A DNA stretch of 64,000 bases, taken from NCBI GenBank assembly GCA_009775095.1, contig VSOZ01000019.1, positions 8,927 through 72,926 on the forward strand, written 5' to 3'. This DNA is from Muribaculum sp. Lineage in GTDB: Bacteria > Bacteroidota > Bacteroidia > Bacteroidales > Muribaculaceae. The position numbers were made by a program, and so were the translations under genes. Below the pieces are notes generated by a model. The model ran no database searches, had not been told where the DNA came from, and saw nothing but the letters and a program-made list of their open reading frames with translations. Below, piece after piece: positions 50,842 through 60,750 of the stretch. The first letter of the stretch is position 1. The number at the start of each line of letters is the position of its first letter.

Positions 50842-52430
50842 CGGTTAAGCAGTTTATTGTACTCCTTGCTGTCATTTATCAGTTTAAGCCCTTCGGTATA
50901 GGAGGGGTTCAGGCTATTGGCAATCTTGTAGTATGATCCGTCGTCATATAGGTCGCGGGCAAGAAGCGCTTTTAATACGGTGCGCAGGTAACTCTCGCTT
51001 TGGCGGAACTGGCTTTCGTCATATTTTGTACCGTCTTTGTCAGCTTTTTCGATGAGTCCTTGCATGAACTTCGCATCGGGCTCGAAGTCGCGGGCAAAAG
51101 CGTCTTCGTCGGGATACGTTTTTTTCAGACTTTCACGGTTTTGGTCCACGTAGCCGAGCACATACTGATAAAGCGTGCCTTTGGCAAGTAGGTCGCGGTA
51201 ATAAGTCGTGTACCATGTTGTGTCCATAGGTATGAAGCGGTCGGGCATTATGCCTCCGCCGCCATATACGGTACGTCCGGCATGGAGGGTTTTGTATTGG
51301 AGCGAGTCAGGGAAATGTATGGAGTCGGAGTGCATGAACTCTCCGGCATCGAAGCGATGCTTCATGTCATCGATGTAGTCGTCGAGATCGCCTTTTACGT
51401 AGGGTTTTTGTATGCAGCGTCCTGAAGGGGTGTAATATTTAGATACCGTAAGGCGTATCATAGAGCCGTCGGGAAACGGGAAGGGCCGTTGTACAAGTCC
51501 TTTGCCGAATGTGCGCCGGCCAACGATGACTCCGCGGTCGTGGTCCTGAATTGCTCCGGCAAGTATCTCGCTGGCCGATGCCGAGAATTGGTTGACAAGA
51601 ACTACTACACGGCCGTCGCGGAAGTCGCCGTCCTTGTCGGCAACAAATGTATAGCCCGGTGTGCGCGGCGAGTCGGTATACACAATCAGGTCGCCTTTTT
51701 TCAGGAAATGTCCGGCAAGCTCCTGCGCGGCGTTGAGATATCCGCCCCCGTTATCCTGAAGGTCGATTATCAGTTGTTTCATGCCTTGCTTGCGCAACTT
51801 GTTCATGGCCTCGGTGAACTCCTGCGGCGTCTGTTCGGCGAAGCGGCTTATACGTATGTAGCCTGTAGCGGGGTCGGCCATATATGCGGCGTCGACGCTA
51901 TAGATAGGTATATCGTCGCGTGTGATGCTGAAGTCAATGAGTTCAGACACGCCGTTGCGCTTTACCTTGACGTTTACGACAGTACCTTTGGGACCGCGCA
52001 ACCGCTTCATGACATCGGTATTCTTCATCTTGACCCCTGCTATAACAGTGTCGTTTACCATTATTATACGGTCGCCGGGAAGTAGGCCTACTTTCTCCGA
52101 CGGGCCTCCGGCTACGGTCTGTATTACGTATAGTGTGTCGGTGGCCATATTGAACTGTATGCCTACTCCGCTGAAGTTGCCGTTGAGCGGCTCGTTAAGT
52201 TCGCGTGTCTCTTCCGGGGTAGAGTATGCCGAGTGTGGGTCAAGGGTTTTGAGCATGGCCCTGATGGCCTCGTCCACTATGGTATCACGGTCAACCGAGT
52301 CGACATAAAATTTAGATATTATACCTTCGGCATATTGTAGTTTGCGTTCGGGCGTGAGCACGAAGTTTTGCGACACGGCAACTGATGCCGATAAGATTAT
52401 AGATAGTGCAACAAATAATAAAGTTCTCAT
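50838..52430 (-). CDS. S41 family C-terminal processing peptidase
   Basis: Periplasmic serine protease of about 530 residues. Signal peptide MRTLLFVALSIILSASVAVS, PDZ domain (about 80-165, with VAGGPSEKVGLLPGDRIIMVN), and catalytic S41 domain: QDNGGGYLNAAQELAGHF, serine in NQFSASASEILAGAIQ and lysine in GRRTFGKGLVQRPFP, as in CtpA/Prc. The C-terminal 150 residues are charged. I start at ATG 52430, where the signal peptide begins and 10 bp after coaD ends; an earlier in-frame ATG at 52469 would overlap coaD. Confidence 0.93.
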   Translation of the reverse strand: MRTLLFVALSIILSASVAVSQNFVLTPERKLQYAEGIISKFYVDSVDRDTIVDEAIRAMLKTLDPHSAYSTPEETRELNEPLNGNFSGVGIQFNMATDTLYVIQTVAGGPSEKVGLLPGDRIIMVNDTVIAGVKMKNTDVMKRLRGPKGTVVNVKVKRNGVSELIDFSITRDDIPIYSVDAAYMADPATGYIRISRFAEQTPQEFTEAMNKLRKQGMKQLIIDLQDNGGGYLNAAQELAGHFLKKGDLIVYTDSPRTPGYTFVADKDGDFRDGRVVVLVNQFSASASEILAGAIQDHDRGVIVGRRTFGKGLVQRPFPFPDGSMIRLTVSKYYTPSGRCIQKPYVKGDLDDYIDDMKHRFDAGEFMHSDSIHFPDSLQYKTLHAGRTVYGGGGIMPDRFIPMDTTWYTTYYRDLLAKGTLYQYVLGYVDQNRESLKKTYPDEDAFARDFEPDAKFMQGLIEKADKDGTKYDESQFRQSESYLRTVLKALLARDLYDDGSYYKIANSLNPSYTEGLKLINDSKEYNKLLNR

Positions 52431-52440
52431 AAACGGTCGT

Positions 52441-52920
52441 TTAGTTAAATGTTTCGGCATTAGGTACAAATTGACTTATGTCATAGCCGTATCGGTCAAG
52501 GTCGCGTACCATCGTGGAGCTTATGTACTGCAACTCCGGCAGGGTGTAGAGAAGAACAGTCTCTATGCCCGATATCTTGCGGTTGGCATAGGCAAGGTTG
52601 CGTTCATATTCATAGTCGGCTACCGTACGGACTCCCCGCAGAATGAACCGTGCGCCGTAAGCTTTGGCTATGTCTACCGTAAGGCCGTCATAGCTTGTGA
52701 CTTCCACCCGGGGTTCATCGGCCATGACTGTGCGTATGTGGTTTACGCGTACATCGGTGGGCTTGTAGCAACGTTTGGCATCGTTTATGCCCACGGCAAT
52801 AATGATTTTGTCAAATAACTCGAGCCCACGCTCGACAATGGACTTGTGGCCTATCGTGAACGGGTCAAATGTGCCCGGATATATGGCTATACGTTCAAGA
52901 GATTTCGGAGTCATCTTCAA
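52441..52920 (-). CDS. coaD: Phosphopantetheine adenylyltransferase
   Basis: Penultimate step of coenzyme A synthesis. The 159-residue protein has the nucleotidyltransferase motif YPGTFDPFTIGHKSIVERG with T/HxGH (about residues 14-30), GLTVDIAKAYGARFILRGVR with the substrate arginine, and the C-terminal ISSTMVRDL signature (ISSTxVR). Length matches the family. The start overlaps the parE stop by 26 bp, so it is co-transcribed with parE; ATG 52914 is an alternative start two codons on. Confidence 0.97.
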   Translation of the reverse strand: MKMTPKSLERIAIYPGTFDPFTIGHKSIVERGLELFDKIIIAVGINDAKRCYKPTDVRVNHIRTVMADEPRVEVTSYDGLTVDIAKAYGARFILRGVRTVADYEYERNLAYANRKISGIETVLLYTLPELQYISSTMVRDLDRYGYDISQFVPNAETFN

Positions 52921-54838
52921 TTACGAGATTGTCAATAATAAAGTTTTGACGCTCGGGGGTGTTTTTGCCCATATAGAATTCGAGCAATTCACTCACGGCA
53001 TCCTCTTTTCGCAATGACACGCGGTCAAGCCTCATGTCCGGACCGATAAAACCGCGGAATTCTTCGGGATCAATCTCGCCGAGTCCTTTGAATCGGGTGA
53101 TCTCTGCATTTGTGCCGAATTTTTTAATCGCGGTTATACGCTCCTCGTCATTATAACAATAATATACGTCATCTGTTGTTACGCCGGTATTCTTTTTTTT
53201 CGCGCCTGAGCGACGTGTCGTGGCTTTGTTTCTGACGCGGAACAAGGGTGTCTGAAGTACATATACATGCCCTTTCTTCACGAGATCGGGGAAGAATTGA
53301 AGGAAGTATGTCAGAAGAAGCAGACGTATGTGCATGCCGTCGACATCGGCATCAGTGGCTATGACCACGTTATTGTAACGTAAATCGTCTATGCTGTCCT
53401 CGATGTTGAGGGCAGCCCGCAGAAGAGCGAATTCATCGTTTTTATATACGTCCACGAGCGGCATGCCGTATGTGTTCAACGGTTTTCCACGCAGTGAGAA
53501 TACCGCCTGAGTGTCTACATCGCGAATCTTGGTTATCGAACCGGCTGCGGAGTCGCCCTCGGTTATGAATATTGTCGAGGCGTTTTTCTTGTCTTCATCG
53601 CCTTTGACGTCATTCAGATGTGTGCGGCAGTCAAGGAGCTTTTTGTTATGTATGGCCGCTTTTTTCGCTTTTTCTCTTACCGCTTTGGTCACACCGGCCA
53701 TAGCCTTCCGCTCTTTTTCATTCTCTTGGACTTTCTTCAAGAGTATGTCAGCCGTAGTGAGGTCAATGTGCAGGTAGTTGTCAAGCTCTTTTTTGATAAA
53801 GTCGCCGATAAATTTGGCTACTGTAGGACCTTCCGGACCCATGTCGCGTGAGCCGAGCTTGGTTTTGGTCTGTGACTCGAATACCGGTTCCTCGACCTTG
53901 ATGGAGATGGCTGCTACCATGCCTCCTCGTATGTCGGAGTATTCGAAGTTCTTTCCGTAATACTCCTTGATTGTGCGTGACACCGACTCGCGAAATGCGG
54001 TAAGATGTGTACCGCCTTGTGTGGTGTGCTGGCCGTTGACAAAGGAGTAGTATTCTTCACCAAATTGCTTGGTGTGGGTGATTACTGCCTCGATGTCATC
54101 GCCTTTAAGGTGAATTATGGGGTACAAAGGCTCGTTGGTCAGATTTTCTTTCAGAAGGTCAAGCAAGCCGTTGCGCGAGAAGTAGCGTTTGCCATTGAAA
54201 TATATTGACAGGCCCGTGTTTAGAAACGTGTAGTTCTTTACGAGTTGGACTATATATTCCTCATGGTAACTGTAGTCGCGGAATATTGAGTTGTCGGGGA
54301 TGAACCGCACGGCAGTACCGTTGGCTTCGTCACATGATATAATGCCGCTGTCGGAGGTCATTTCTCCACAACTGTACTCTATTATACGACATTGACCGTC
54401 ACGCACACTCTTTATATAGAAGTATGTTGACAGTGCGTTTACGGCTTTTATGCCTACGCCGTTGAGTCCCACCGACTTTTTGAATGCTTTTGAGTCATAT
54501 TTCGCTCCGGTGTTCATCTTTGATGATACGTCGATGACTTTATCCAAGGGTATACCGCGCCCGAAGTCACGTACACTTACCTCAGTGTCTGTGACTTGGA
54601 TGTCAATCTGTTTGCCGAAGCCCATCATATACTCGTCAATGGAGTTGTCAAGCACTTCTTTGAGAAGCACATATACTCCGTCGTCATTCTGTGATCCGTC
54701 GCCGAGTTTGCCGATATACATGCCCGGTCGTAGTCGTATATGCTCTTTCCAGTCAAGAGTTTTTATGTCGTCGCCGGAATAGTTGGACGGCATCTCGGGC
54801 TGTTGCTGTTCCGGCGTGATAATTGGTTCTTCAGTCAT
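52895..54838 (-). CDS. parE: DNA topoisomerase IV subunit B (ParE)
   Basis: ATPase subunit of type IIA topoisomerase that decatenates chromosomes. The 647-residue protein has the GHKL ATPase with EVLDNSIDEYMMG (about 62-74), DFGRGIPLDK, and NGVGIKAVNALS; the transducer region; and the TOPRIM domain with TEGDSAAG (about 430-437) and DADVDGMHIRLLLLTYF. The N-terminus begins after a Pro/Gln-rich 18-residue leader. ParE rather than GyrB is inferred from its length and its neighbour coaD, which in Bacteroidetes genomes commonly adjoins parE. Gene order is parE, coaD, S41 protease, hflX, DUF4954. Confidence 0.93.
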   Translation of the reverse strand: MTEEPIITPEQQQPEMPSNYSGDDIKTLDWKEHIRLRPGMYIGKLGDGSQNDDGVYVLLKEVLDNSIDEYMMGFGKQIDIQVTDTEVSVRDFGRGIPLDKVIDVSSKMNTGAKYDSKAFKKSVGLNGVGIKAVNALSTYFYIKSVRDGQCRIIEYSCGEMTSDSGIISCDEANGTAVRFIPDNSIFRDYSYHEEYIVQLVKNYTFLNTGLSIYFNGKRYFSRNGLLDLLKENLTNEPLYPIIHLKGDDIEAVITHTKQFGEEYYSFVNGQHTTQGGTHLTAFRESVSRTIKEYYGKNFEYSDIRGGMVAAISIKVEEPVFESQTKTKLGSRDMGPEGPTVAKFIGDFIKKELDNYLHIDLTTADILLKKVQENEKERKAMAGVTKAVREKAKKAAIHNKKLLDCRTHLNDVKGDEDKKNASTIFITEGDSAAGSITKIRDVDTQAVFSLRGKPLNTYGMPLVDVYKNDEFALLRAALNIEDSIDDLRYNNVVIATDADVDGMHIRLLLLTYFLQFFPDLVKKGHVYVLQTPLFRVRNKATTRRSGAKKKNTGVTTDDVYYCYNDEERITAIKKFGTNAEITRFKGLGEIDPEEFRGFIGPDMRLDRVSLRKEDAVSELLEFYMGKNTPERQNFIIDNLVIEDDSEIS

Positions 54839-54873
54839 TTGATTTTTGGCCGATTTATCTATATGTTAACTTG

Positions 54874-54881
54874 CAAATATA
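54874..54881 (-). promoter_or_regulatory. Candidate -7 box of parE
   Basis: Minus-strand TATATTTG matches TAnnTTTG, 36 bp before the parE ATG; the best TTG upstream is about 23 bp away. Confidence 0.45.
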
Positions 54882-54932
54882 CAAAAAAATGCTGAATAAA
54901 CCCTCAAGCTGCCATGAAAAACTTTTTTCTCG

Positions 54933-56006
54933 TTAATATCTTTCCCCGAAATTACTCAGCCTGTCGAGTGCTTTTATGTAGAGGGCGATGGCTTGGCGTA
55001 TTTCGTCGAGGGCTATGAATTCGTCGGCGGTGTGGGAACGGGCCGAGTCGCCGGGGCCTATTTTGAATGAGGGCCAAGGCATCAGGGCCTGATCGCTTAG
55101 AGTAGGTGAGCCGTATGGTGTGCCTCCGGCCATTATGAAGCGTTGTACAAGCGCGTGCGATGAGTCTATGCCCGATGGGTTCAGACGCGTGGACCGTGGT
55201 GTCAGTGTACATCCCGGTACCGCCTGTCGGATAAGGGCGAGGGTCTCCTCGTTGGTGTAACAGTCGGTGGATCTTACATCAACAACAAAACGGCACGAAT
55301 CGGGTACGACGTTGTGCTGTGTGCCGGCGTCTATTTGTGTGACGCTTATTTTTACCGGACCGAGCATTGATGACTCTCGGGGAAGTTGCAGAGTGCGCAG
55401 GGTGTTGATTATCGGCAAGGCTTTGTAAATGGCGTTGACGCCTTCGTTGCGTGCGGCATGGCCCGATACTCCGGTGACCATGCCGTCAAGTACCATCAGG
55501 CCCTTTTCGGCTACGGCAGGATTCATGCCGGTAGGTTCACCCACCAGAGCGAGAGTGACTGGAGGCAGCATATGTATGATTGATTCGAGACCGTTGCGTC
55601 CGCTGACCTCTTCTTCGGCTGATACGGCAAGTACGAGATTGTAGTCGCGTGGCCGGGTGTTCATGTATATGAATGAGGCTATAAGCGACACGAGCGATGC
55701 CCCCGCGTCATTGCTGCCGAGCCCGTATAGACGACCGTCCTCTTCGGTCGGGACAAACGGATCGCGGGTCCATCCCGCCACTGGTTTTACTGTATCTATG
55801 TGGGAGTTAAGCAACAGGGTGGGGAGGGTGTCATCGTAACTTTCAGCTATAGCCCATAGATTATTGCCGTGTCTATGTACGTTCACCCCTTTGGAGCTCA
55901 GATAAGCTTCCACTTTGTCTGACGCCGCTTTTTCGTCGCGGCTTATCGATGGAGTTGCTATAAGTTCACGCAACAGGTCTACGGCTTGATAAAATAATTC
56001 GTCCAT
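54933..56006 (-). CDS. M20 family metallo-deacylase, ArgE/DapE-like
   Basis: Di-zinc amidohydrolase of 357 residues. The metal ligands lie in LLNSHIDTVKP (H-x-D, about residues 71-81), YGLGSNDAGASLVSL, VSAEEEVSGRNG and LVGEPTGM. The lid domain is present with HAARNEGVNAIYKALP, and the last zinc histidine lies near RSHTADEFIALDEI. In Bacteroidetes such genes serve arginine biosynthesis on N-succinylated or N-acetylated intermediates, so an ArgE-like role is likely, but no other arg gene is nearby. It is downstream of a comEC homologue on the same strand. Confidence 0.82.
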   Translation of the reverse strand: MDELFYQAVDLLRELIATPSISRDEKAASDKVEAYLSSKGVNVHRHGNNLWAIAESYDDTLPTLLLNSHIDTVKPVAGWTRDPFVPTEEDGRLYGLGSNDAGASLVSLIASFIYMNTRPRDYNLVLAVSAEEEVSGRNGLESIIHMLPPVTLALVGEPTGMNPAVAEKGLMVLDGMVTGVSGHAARNEGVNAIYKALPIINTLRTLQLPRESSMLGPVKISVTQIDAGTQHNVVPDSCRFVVDVRSTDCYTNEETLALIRQAVPGCTLTPRSTRLNPSGIDSSHALVQRFIMAGGTPYGSPTLSDQALMPWPSFKIGPGDSARSHTADEFIALDEIRQAIALYIKALDRLSNFGERY

Positions 56007-56043
56007 GAGGCAAATTTAGTGAAAAACGCTTATATTGCGGCCG

Positions 56044-57900
56044 TTATTTTGTATTTTTATATTTCTTGAGCGACCTGTGGGGGATATTGTATCGGCGCAG
56101 GCTGTCAAGGTATCTGTCGTGGCGCCGGGGGTGCAGGTCATTGCTCAGTAGCACGGTGTCAGGCGACATCACGCGTACTATGTCGAGGATGTCGCCCTTG
56201 AATCCGCGGCACACTACAGCATAATCGACAGTGTCGGTCGGTTCAAGTATGTCAGTGTATATAAAGCGGTAAGACCGGCTTTTGTATATGAGCGTGTTGT
56301 CAATACGCTTAATATTCATGAAAGCGAAAGTGTCGGGCGCAATACGGAGTGAGTCTATACCTCGACTTGACAGATAGTCGCCGAAACGCCGTTGGTGAGC
56401 ATAAATGACTGAACTTGCGTTTTGTGGAGCGGCTGTGGTTATAAGGAAAGCTTCATTGGCATGCCTGTATATGGCGGATGTCTCGTAAGTGGAGCGAGTT
56501 ATGAAAAATTCCTCTTCGGGATGTCGCGGCGCGGTAGTCAGAAGCATTACAACTGTCATAATAAGAAACAACGGTGATAGAAAATACCATATGCGTTGAC
56601 GGTAAAATATAGCCAACGCTATGGCGGTCAGAGTAGCGAAGTAGGGTATTAGCGTCCATCCCGAGAAATAGATGCCTTTTAAGGTCGCTCCCGGTAGCAT
56701 TTCGACTGTAGACGTTATGTCGTCAATTATGGAGTATAGAAAGTCTACACATTGACACACGGCGCCGCATCCGATGCCTGTCGCTTCGAAGAGAAGTATG
56801 ATTATTCCTCCCGAAAGAATAAACGGTAGAAGTATTATGACGGGTATATTGGCGAGAATGAAGTAGCACGGAAATGTATGAAAATGATAAGCGGCGGTCA
56901 TGGACGTACCCAATGTCGCGGCAACGGTCACGGTGAAGAGCGATACTATATAATATGATGTGCGGTTTTTTATCTTGGCATTGTAGAGAGGTATTGAAAA
57001 TATGAGTATGGATGCTACGGCAGAAAACGATAGCTGGAATCCGGGTTGAAACAGTGCGATGGGGTCAAAAATCAGTATTATGATCATGGCCAGCAAAAGA
57101 GCATTGAAGCTTGAATACCGACGTTTGAGCATAAATCCTATGCCTATGGTCGAGGCCATGATGACCGCTCGGGTTACTGAAGGCGACAGGCCTGTCATTA
57201 CGGCATAGCTCCATAGCGCTATTATGGTAACGGCAGTCGGTAGATGGCGTTTCCCGGTTATACGTAGTGGAAACAGGAGTATCGATAGCACGATGGCGAT
57301 AATGCCTACATGCAGCCCGCTTAAAGCAAGCACATGTGCCACTCCTGACGATGAAAAACGAGTGCGGGTCGCTTCAGGCAATATAGAGCTGTCGCCTGTA
57401 AGAGTCGCGATAAGAAATTCGCATGCCGGAGTATCAAGGTCGCTTCGCTTAAGTATCTCGCTTATGAGCGGTTGCAGCCTTCTTATACGCCAATAAAGTG
57501 AATTGTTCCTTCCGGTGACAGTAAGGCTGTCGGGTCGTACGAAAGAAGTATATTCTATGCCGCTTCGCCGTAATGTCGATGCATAATCGTTTTCGTGCAT
57601 GTCTGGCGGATTAGGCAAATTTAGCGTGGACGAGAAGCTGACTGAGTCGCCGGGTGCGACCGGTATTCTTACGGTAGGGTATGTGAGCAGTACTGTAGCC
57701 CGCTTACCTCCGGATAATGTTGTTTTTACGGTAAGGTGCTGACCGGTATCATTCGTACTGCTTCGTTGTACTATACCGTGGTAGCGCTCTTTTTTAGTGA
57801 TAGCGGATTGTGGAGAGCGAAAACAGTTTATTATTAGGATTATCGCAACCATGACAATGGCCGCAGGAAGTAGAGGTATGTATGAAAACGGGGGCTTCAC
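56044..57900 (-). CDS. comEC: ComEC/Rec2 family DNA-uptake channel protein
   Basis: Inner-membrane protein of 618 residues expected to carry single-stranded DNA inward during transformation. Order: two N-terminal hydrophobic segments, an OB-like DUF4131 region (residues 40-120), then the Competence domain with about ten membrane segments and its signature SSGVAHVLALSGLHVGIIAIVLSIL (region near residue 190). The C-terminal part (residues 480-618) is soluble and lacks a metallo-beta-lactamase HxHxDH motif, as in several Bacteroidetes homologues. No other competence gene is present. It ends 37 bp before the M20 hydrolase gene. Confidence 0.85.
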   Translation of the reverse strand: MKPPFSYIPLLPAAIVMVAIILIINCFRSPQSAITKKERYHGIVQRSSTNDTGQHLTVKTTLSGGKRATVLLTYPTVRIPVAPGDSVSFSSTLNLPNPPDMHENDYASTLRRSGIEYTSFVRPDSLTVTGRNNSLYWRIRRLQPLISEILKRSDLDTPACEFLIATLTGDSSILPEATRTRFSSSGVAHVLALSGLHVGIIAIVLSILLFPLRITGKRHLPTAVTIIALWSYAVMTGLSPSVTRAVIMASTIGIGFMLKRRYSSFNALLLAMIIILIFDPIALFQPGFQLSFSAVASILIFSIPLYNAKIKNRTSYYIVSLFTVTVAATLGTSMTAAYHFHTFPCYFILANIPVIILLPFILSGGIIILLFEATGIGCGAVCQCVDFLYSIIDDITSTVEMLPGATLKGIYFSGWTLIPYFATLTAIALAIFYRQRIWYFLSPLFLIMTVVMLLTTAPRHPEEEFFITRSTYETSAIYRHANEAFLITTAAPQNASSVIYAHQRRFGDYLSSRGIDSLRIAPDTFAFMNIKRIDNTLIYKSRSYRFIYTDILEPTDTVDYAVVCRGFKGDILDIVRVMSPDTVLLSNDLHPRRHDRYLDSLRRYNIPHRSLKKYKNTK

Positions 57901-58063
57901 AGGCGATTTATATCGGTTTTAATTGTTTAAATTAAGGTTGTTGACAAATATAATACTAATTTTAAAAGATAAGGATAAATTGAGGTTAAAATTTATCTGC
58001 GAATAAAATTTTAGATTTAATTTTGCGCTCGGAAAATAGTTATAATAAAAATCAAGGTAATTT

Positions 58064-59095
58064 ATGTTAAGTCATAAACGTAGCAGTATGTTGCACGGAA
58101 TATTGTTGATCGGCCTGTTTTCATGTGCCGCATTTTACATAGGTGACGCGCAATTCTTCAGAGAGATCTCGTTTAGTCCGATGATTATCGGTATCATTTT
58201 GGGTATGCTTTATGCCAATAGTCTTCGAAATCATCTTCCCGAGACATGGGTGCCGGGTATTCAGTTCTGTTCAAAGAAAATCCTTCGTTTAGGTATAATA
58301 TTATACGGGTTCCGACTTACATTTCAGGACGTTCTTAATGTCGGTACTGCCGGTATACTTGTCGATGCCATAATCGTGGCCGTTACTATACTGGGCGGCG
58401 TGTTTATCGGCCGATTGCTTAAGATGGACAAGGATATAGCTTTATTGACATCGATAGGCAGTGGAATATGCGGGGCCGCCGCTGTACTCGGTGCGGAGTC
58501 TACAATACAGACCAAACCGTATAAAACAGCTGTGGCTGTAGCTACTGTAGTTATATTCGGTACTATATCAATGTTTATATATCCGATAGCTTATCGGGCC
58601 GGTATATTGCAGCTTACTCCCGATGAGATGGGTATATTTGCCGGTTCAACACTGCATGAAGTGGCCCATACGGTAGGAGCCGGAAATGCTATGGGTACAG
58701 AGATATCCAATGTGGCTATAATAGTGAAGATGATTCGTGTTATGCTTCTTGTGCCGGTTTTGCTTATACTCGGATATTGGGTGGCTATGAAAGCTAAGAA
58801 GGGCGCCGGATCAGCTCAGAAAGGAAAAGTGGCAATACCATGGTTTGCTGTCGGTTTTCTTGTCGTGATCGGATTCAATTCGTTTAATCTGTTGCCGCAA
58901 TCTGTCGTTGATTGTATCAATTATATTGACACATTCCTGTTGACTATGGCCATGGCGGCTTTAGGCGCGGAAACAAGTATTGACAAGTTTAAGAAAGCCG
59001 GACCGAAACCGTTCATTCTTGCCTTTATCCTGTATATATGGCTGCTTGGTGGCGGTTATCTGTTATCCAAATATTTGGCTCCTATGTGTCTGTAA
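58064..59095 (+). CDS. YeiH family putative exporter (UPF0324)
   Basis: Inner-membrane protein of 343 residues with about ten hydrophobic segments, PF03601 type. Family motifs: SPMIIGIILGMLYAN, LRLGIILYGFRLTFQDVLNVG, SIGSGICGAAAVLGAEST (about residues 130-147), FAGSTLHEVAHTVGAGNAMG and the C-terminal TMAMAALGAETSIDKFKKAG. In enterobacteria YeiH is named for a sulphate export guess; the substrate is unproven. A -7-like TAATTTTG at 58018-58025 lies 39 bp before the start. Convergent with aroE, 5 bp spacer. Confidence 0.88.
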   Translation: MLSHKRSSMLHGILLIGLFSCAAFYIGDAQFFREISFSPMIIGIILGMLYANSLRNHLPETWVPGIQFCSKKILRLGIILYGFRLTFQDVLNVGTAGILVDAIIVAVTILGGVFIGRLLKMDKDIALLTSIGSGICGAAAVLGAESTIQTKPYKTAVAVATVVIFGTISMFIYPIAYRAGILQLTPDEMGIFAGSTLHEVAHTVGAGNAMGTEISNVAIIVKMIRVMLLVPVLLILGYWVAMKAKKGAGSAQKGKVAIPWFAVGFLVVIGFNSFNLLPQSVVDCINYIDTFLLTMAMAALGAETSIDKFKKAGPKPFILAFILYIWLLGGGYLLSKYLAPMCL

Positions 59096-59100
59096 CGAAG

Positions 59101-59856
59101 CTATTCGTTCCAGATGTTCCAAGAAATGAATGCTTGAAGCAGGAGCATCTCTAATCCGTTTTTAACCTCGGCTCCATGTTCCGACGCACGCTTCATAAAC
59201 AGCGTGACGTCGGGATTGTATATGAGGTCATAGCACAAGTGCTCCGGTGTTAAGAGTCCATATGGAATATCGGGGCACGTATCTATTTTAGGGTACATGC
59301 CGAGAGGTGTTGTGTTTATGATAATTTTGTGGGCGTCCATTACCGTAGGATCAAGGTCTTCGTAGCCAAGTTCACCCTCTTTTGGAGTACGTGACACATA
59401 TATCGGTTCGATGCCGAGGTTTATGAGTCCCTGTCTTACAGCTTTGGCCGCGCCTCCCGTCCCGAGTATCAGAGCTTTGTTTCGTGCAGGCGTGATCAGC
59501 GGTTTCAAAGAATCGGAAAATCCGATCATGTCAGAGTTATAGCCTTTGAACTTCAGGCTGTTTTTCTTGCGGATGATTTTTATGACATTGACGGCGCCTA
59601 TCTTTGCCGCATCCTCGTCTATTTCGTCAAGATAAGGCAGTACTTGCTCTTTGTACGGTATGGTAACATTAAGCCCGCTCAGAGCCGGATACTGAGCCAC
59701 TACCTCCATCAAGTCTCCTATGTCGGGTAGCTCGAAGTTGAGGTAACGAGCGTCGATGTGCTCCGCTTCAAACTTCTGATTGAAGTAGATTTTAGAAAAT
59801 GAATGGGTCAATGGAAACCCGATCAATCCGAATATGCGTTCGCCTTTTCCTGCCAT
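59101..59856 (-). CDS. aroE: Shikimate dehydrogenase
   Basis: NADPH-dependent reduction of 3-dehydroshikimate in aromatic amino acid synthesis. The 251-residue protein has FPLTHSFSKIYFNQKF (substrate serines), NVTIPYKEQVLPYLDEID with the catalytic lysine (about residue 68), the Rossmann LGTGGAAKAVRQGL, and INTTPLGMYP; it ends LEMLLLQAFISWNIW. Full length. Stands alone on the minus strand between two plus-strand genes. Confidence 0.95.
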   Translation of the reverse strand: MAGKGERIFGLIGFPLTHSFSKIYFNQKFEAEHIDARYLNFELPDIGDLMEVVAQYPALSGLNVTIPYKEQVLPYLDEIDEDAAKIGAVNVIKIIRKKNSLKFKGYNSDMIGFSDSLKPLITPARNKALILGTGGAAKAVRQGLINLGIEPIYVSRTPKEGELGYEDLDPTVMDAHKIIINTTPLGMYPKIDTCPDIPYGLLTPEHLCYDLIYNPDVTLFMKRASEHGAEVKNGLEMLLLQAFISWNIWNE

Positions 59857-60000
59857 AGTCTATTTTGATATTTTTCGCAAAAATACAAAAATGCCTTAAA
59901 AATATGGCTTAAAGTGTCGCGAAAATACTTTTTAATGGTAAAAATATCGAAACAAAGGGCCTTTTTTTATAATTTGTTATGGAAATAGAACAATTCTTTA

Positions 60001-60008
60001 TAACTTTG
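60001..60008 (+). promoter_or_regulatory. Candidate -7 box of the Crp/Fnr-type regulator
   Basis: TAACTTTG matches the consensus; TTTG at 59973-59976 lies 24 bp upstream, longer than usual. The ATG is 38 bp downstream. Confidence 0.4.
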
Positions 60009-60045
60009 CCTTATGCTGTAAAACATTATTGCACGACATTTGGAG

Positions 60046-60750
60046 ATGATGATCAAAAAAAGCACTTTAGAAAAAGTCATTCAAAATGATTTAGCCGATA
60101 TATGGTCTATTCTTGACGGTAACGAAAAACGTCGTATCGCCGAGAATTTTACTACGCATACTTTTAAAAAGAATCAGATCATATATGCCGAGAAAGAGGA
60201 ACCCGAGTATCTGTGGTGTCTGCTTAAGGGCAAAGTGAAACTCTATAAGGACGGAATCGGAGGACGTCAGCAGATATTGCGCCTTATACGTCCTGTACAA
60301 TACTTCGGATATCGTGCTTATTTTGCGGAAGAGCCTTATGTGTCTACGGCCGCGGCGTTTGAAGCTTCAGTGCTCGGATCCATACCAATGTCGGTCGTGA
60401 AAGATCTTATACAAAACAATATCAAGCTTGCTTGGTTTTTCATTCACGAACTTTCAAGAAATCTTGGCGGTTCAGATACAAAAATAGTTAACCTTACGCA
60501 GAAGCATATTCGCGGACGTCTTGCTGAAGCCCTCATAGCTTTGAGGGATAGTTATGGTTATGAAGATGATAACTCTACGATAAAAATATATATGGCGCGA
60601 GAAGATCTTGCCAATCTTTCTAATATGACAACCTCTAACGCCATACGTACGTTGTCGGGCTTTGTAAATGAAAAAATACTTATCGTTGACGGACGACGTA
60701 TAAAGATAATCAATGAACCGGCATTGAGGAAAATAAGCAAGTTTGGTTAG
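60046..60750 (+). CDS. Crp/Fnr family transcriptional regulator
   Basis: Cytoplasmic DNA-binding regulator of about 234 residues. The N-terminal cNMP-binding-like beta-roll (about 30-140) includes KNQIIYAEKEEPEYLWCLLKGKVKLYKDG and RLIRPVQYFGYRAYFAEEPY; a dimerisation helix follows (FFIHELSRNLGGSDTKIV); the C-terminal winged helix has REDLANLSNMTTSNAIRTLSGFVNEKIL with the recognition helix near residue 200. No cluster-binding cysteines of the Fnr type are seen. Ligand unknown. ATG 60046 or 60049 may be the start. It overlaps the 3' end of menE by 4 bp. Confidence 0.87.
   Translation: MMIKKSTLEKVIQNDLADIWSILDGNEKRRIAENFTTHTFKKNQIIYAEKEEPEYLWCLLKGKVKLYKDGIGGRQQILRLIRPVQYFGYRAYFAEEPYVSTAAAFEASVLGSIPMSVVKDLIQNNIKLAWFFIHELSRNLGGSDTKIVNLTQKHIRGRLAEALIALRDSYGYEDDNSTIKIYMAREDLANLSNMTTSNAIRTLSGFVNEKILIVDGRRIKIINEPALRKISKFG

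Noticed and set aside
56044..57900. ComEC as a truncated pseudogene
   Set aside because: The missing metallo-beta-lactamase motif is a known variation in Bacteroidetes homologues, and the frame and signature are intact.
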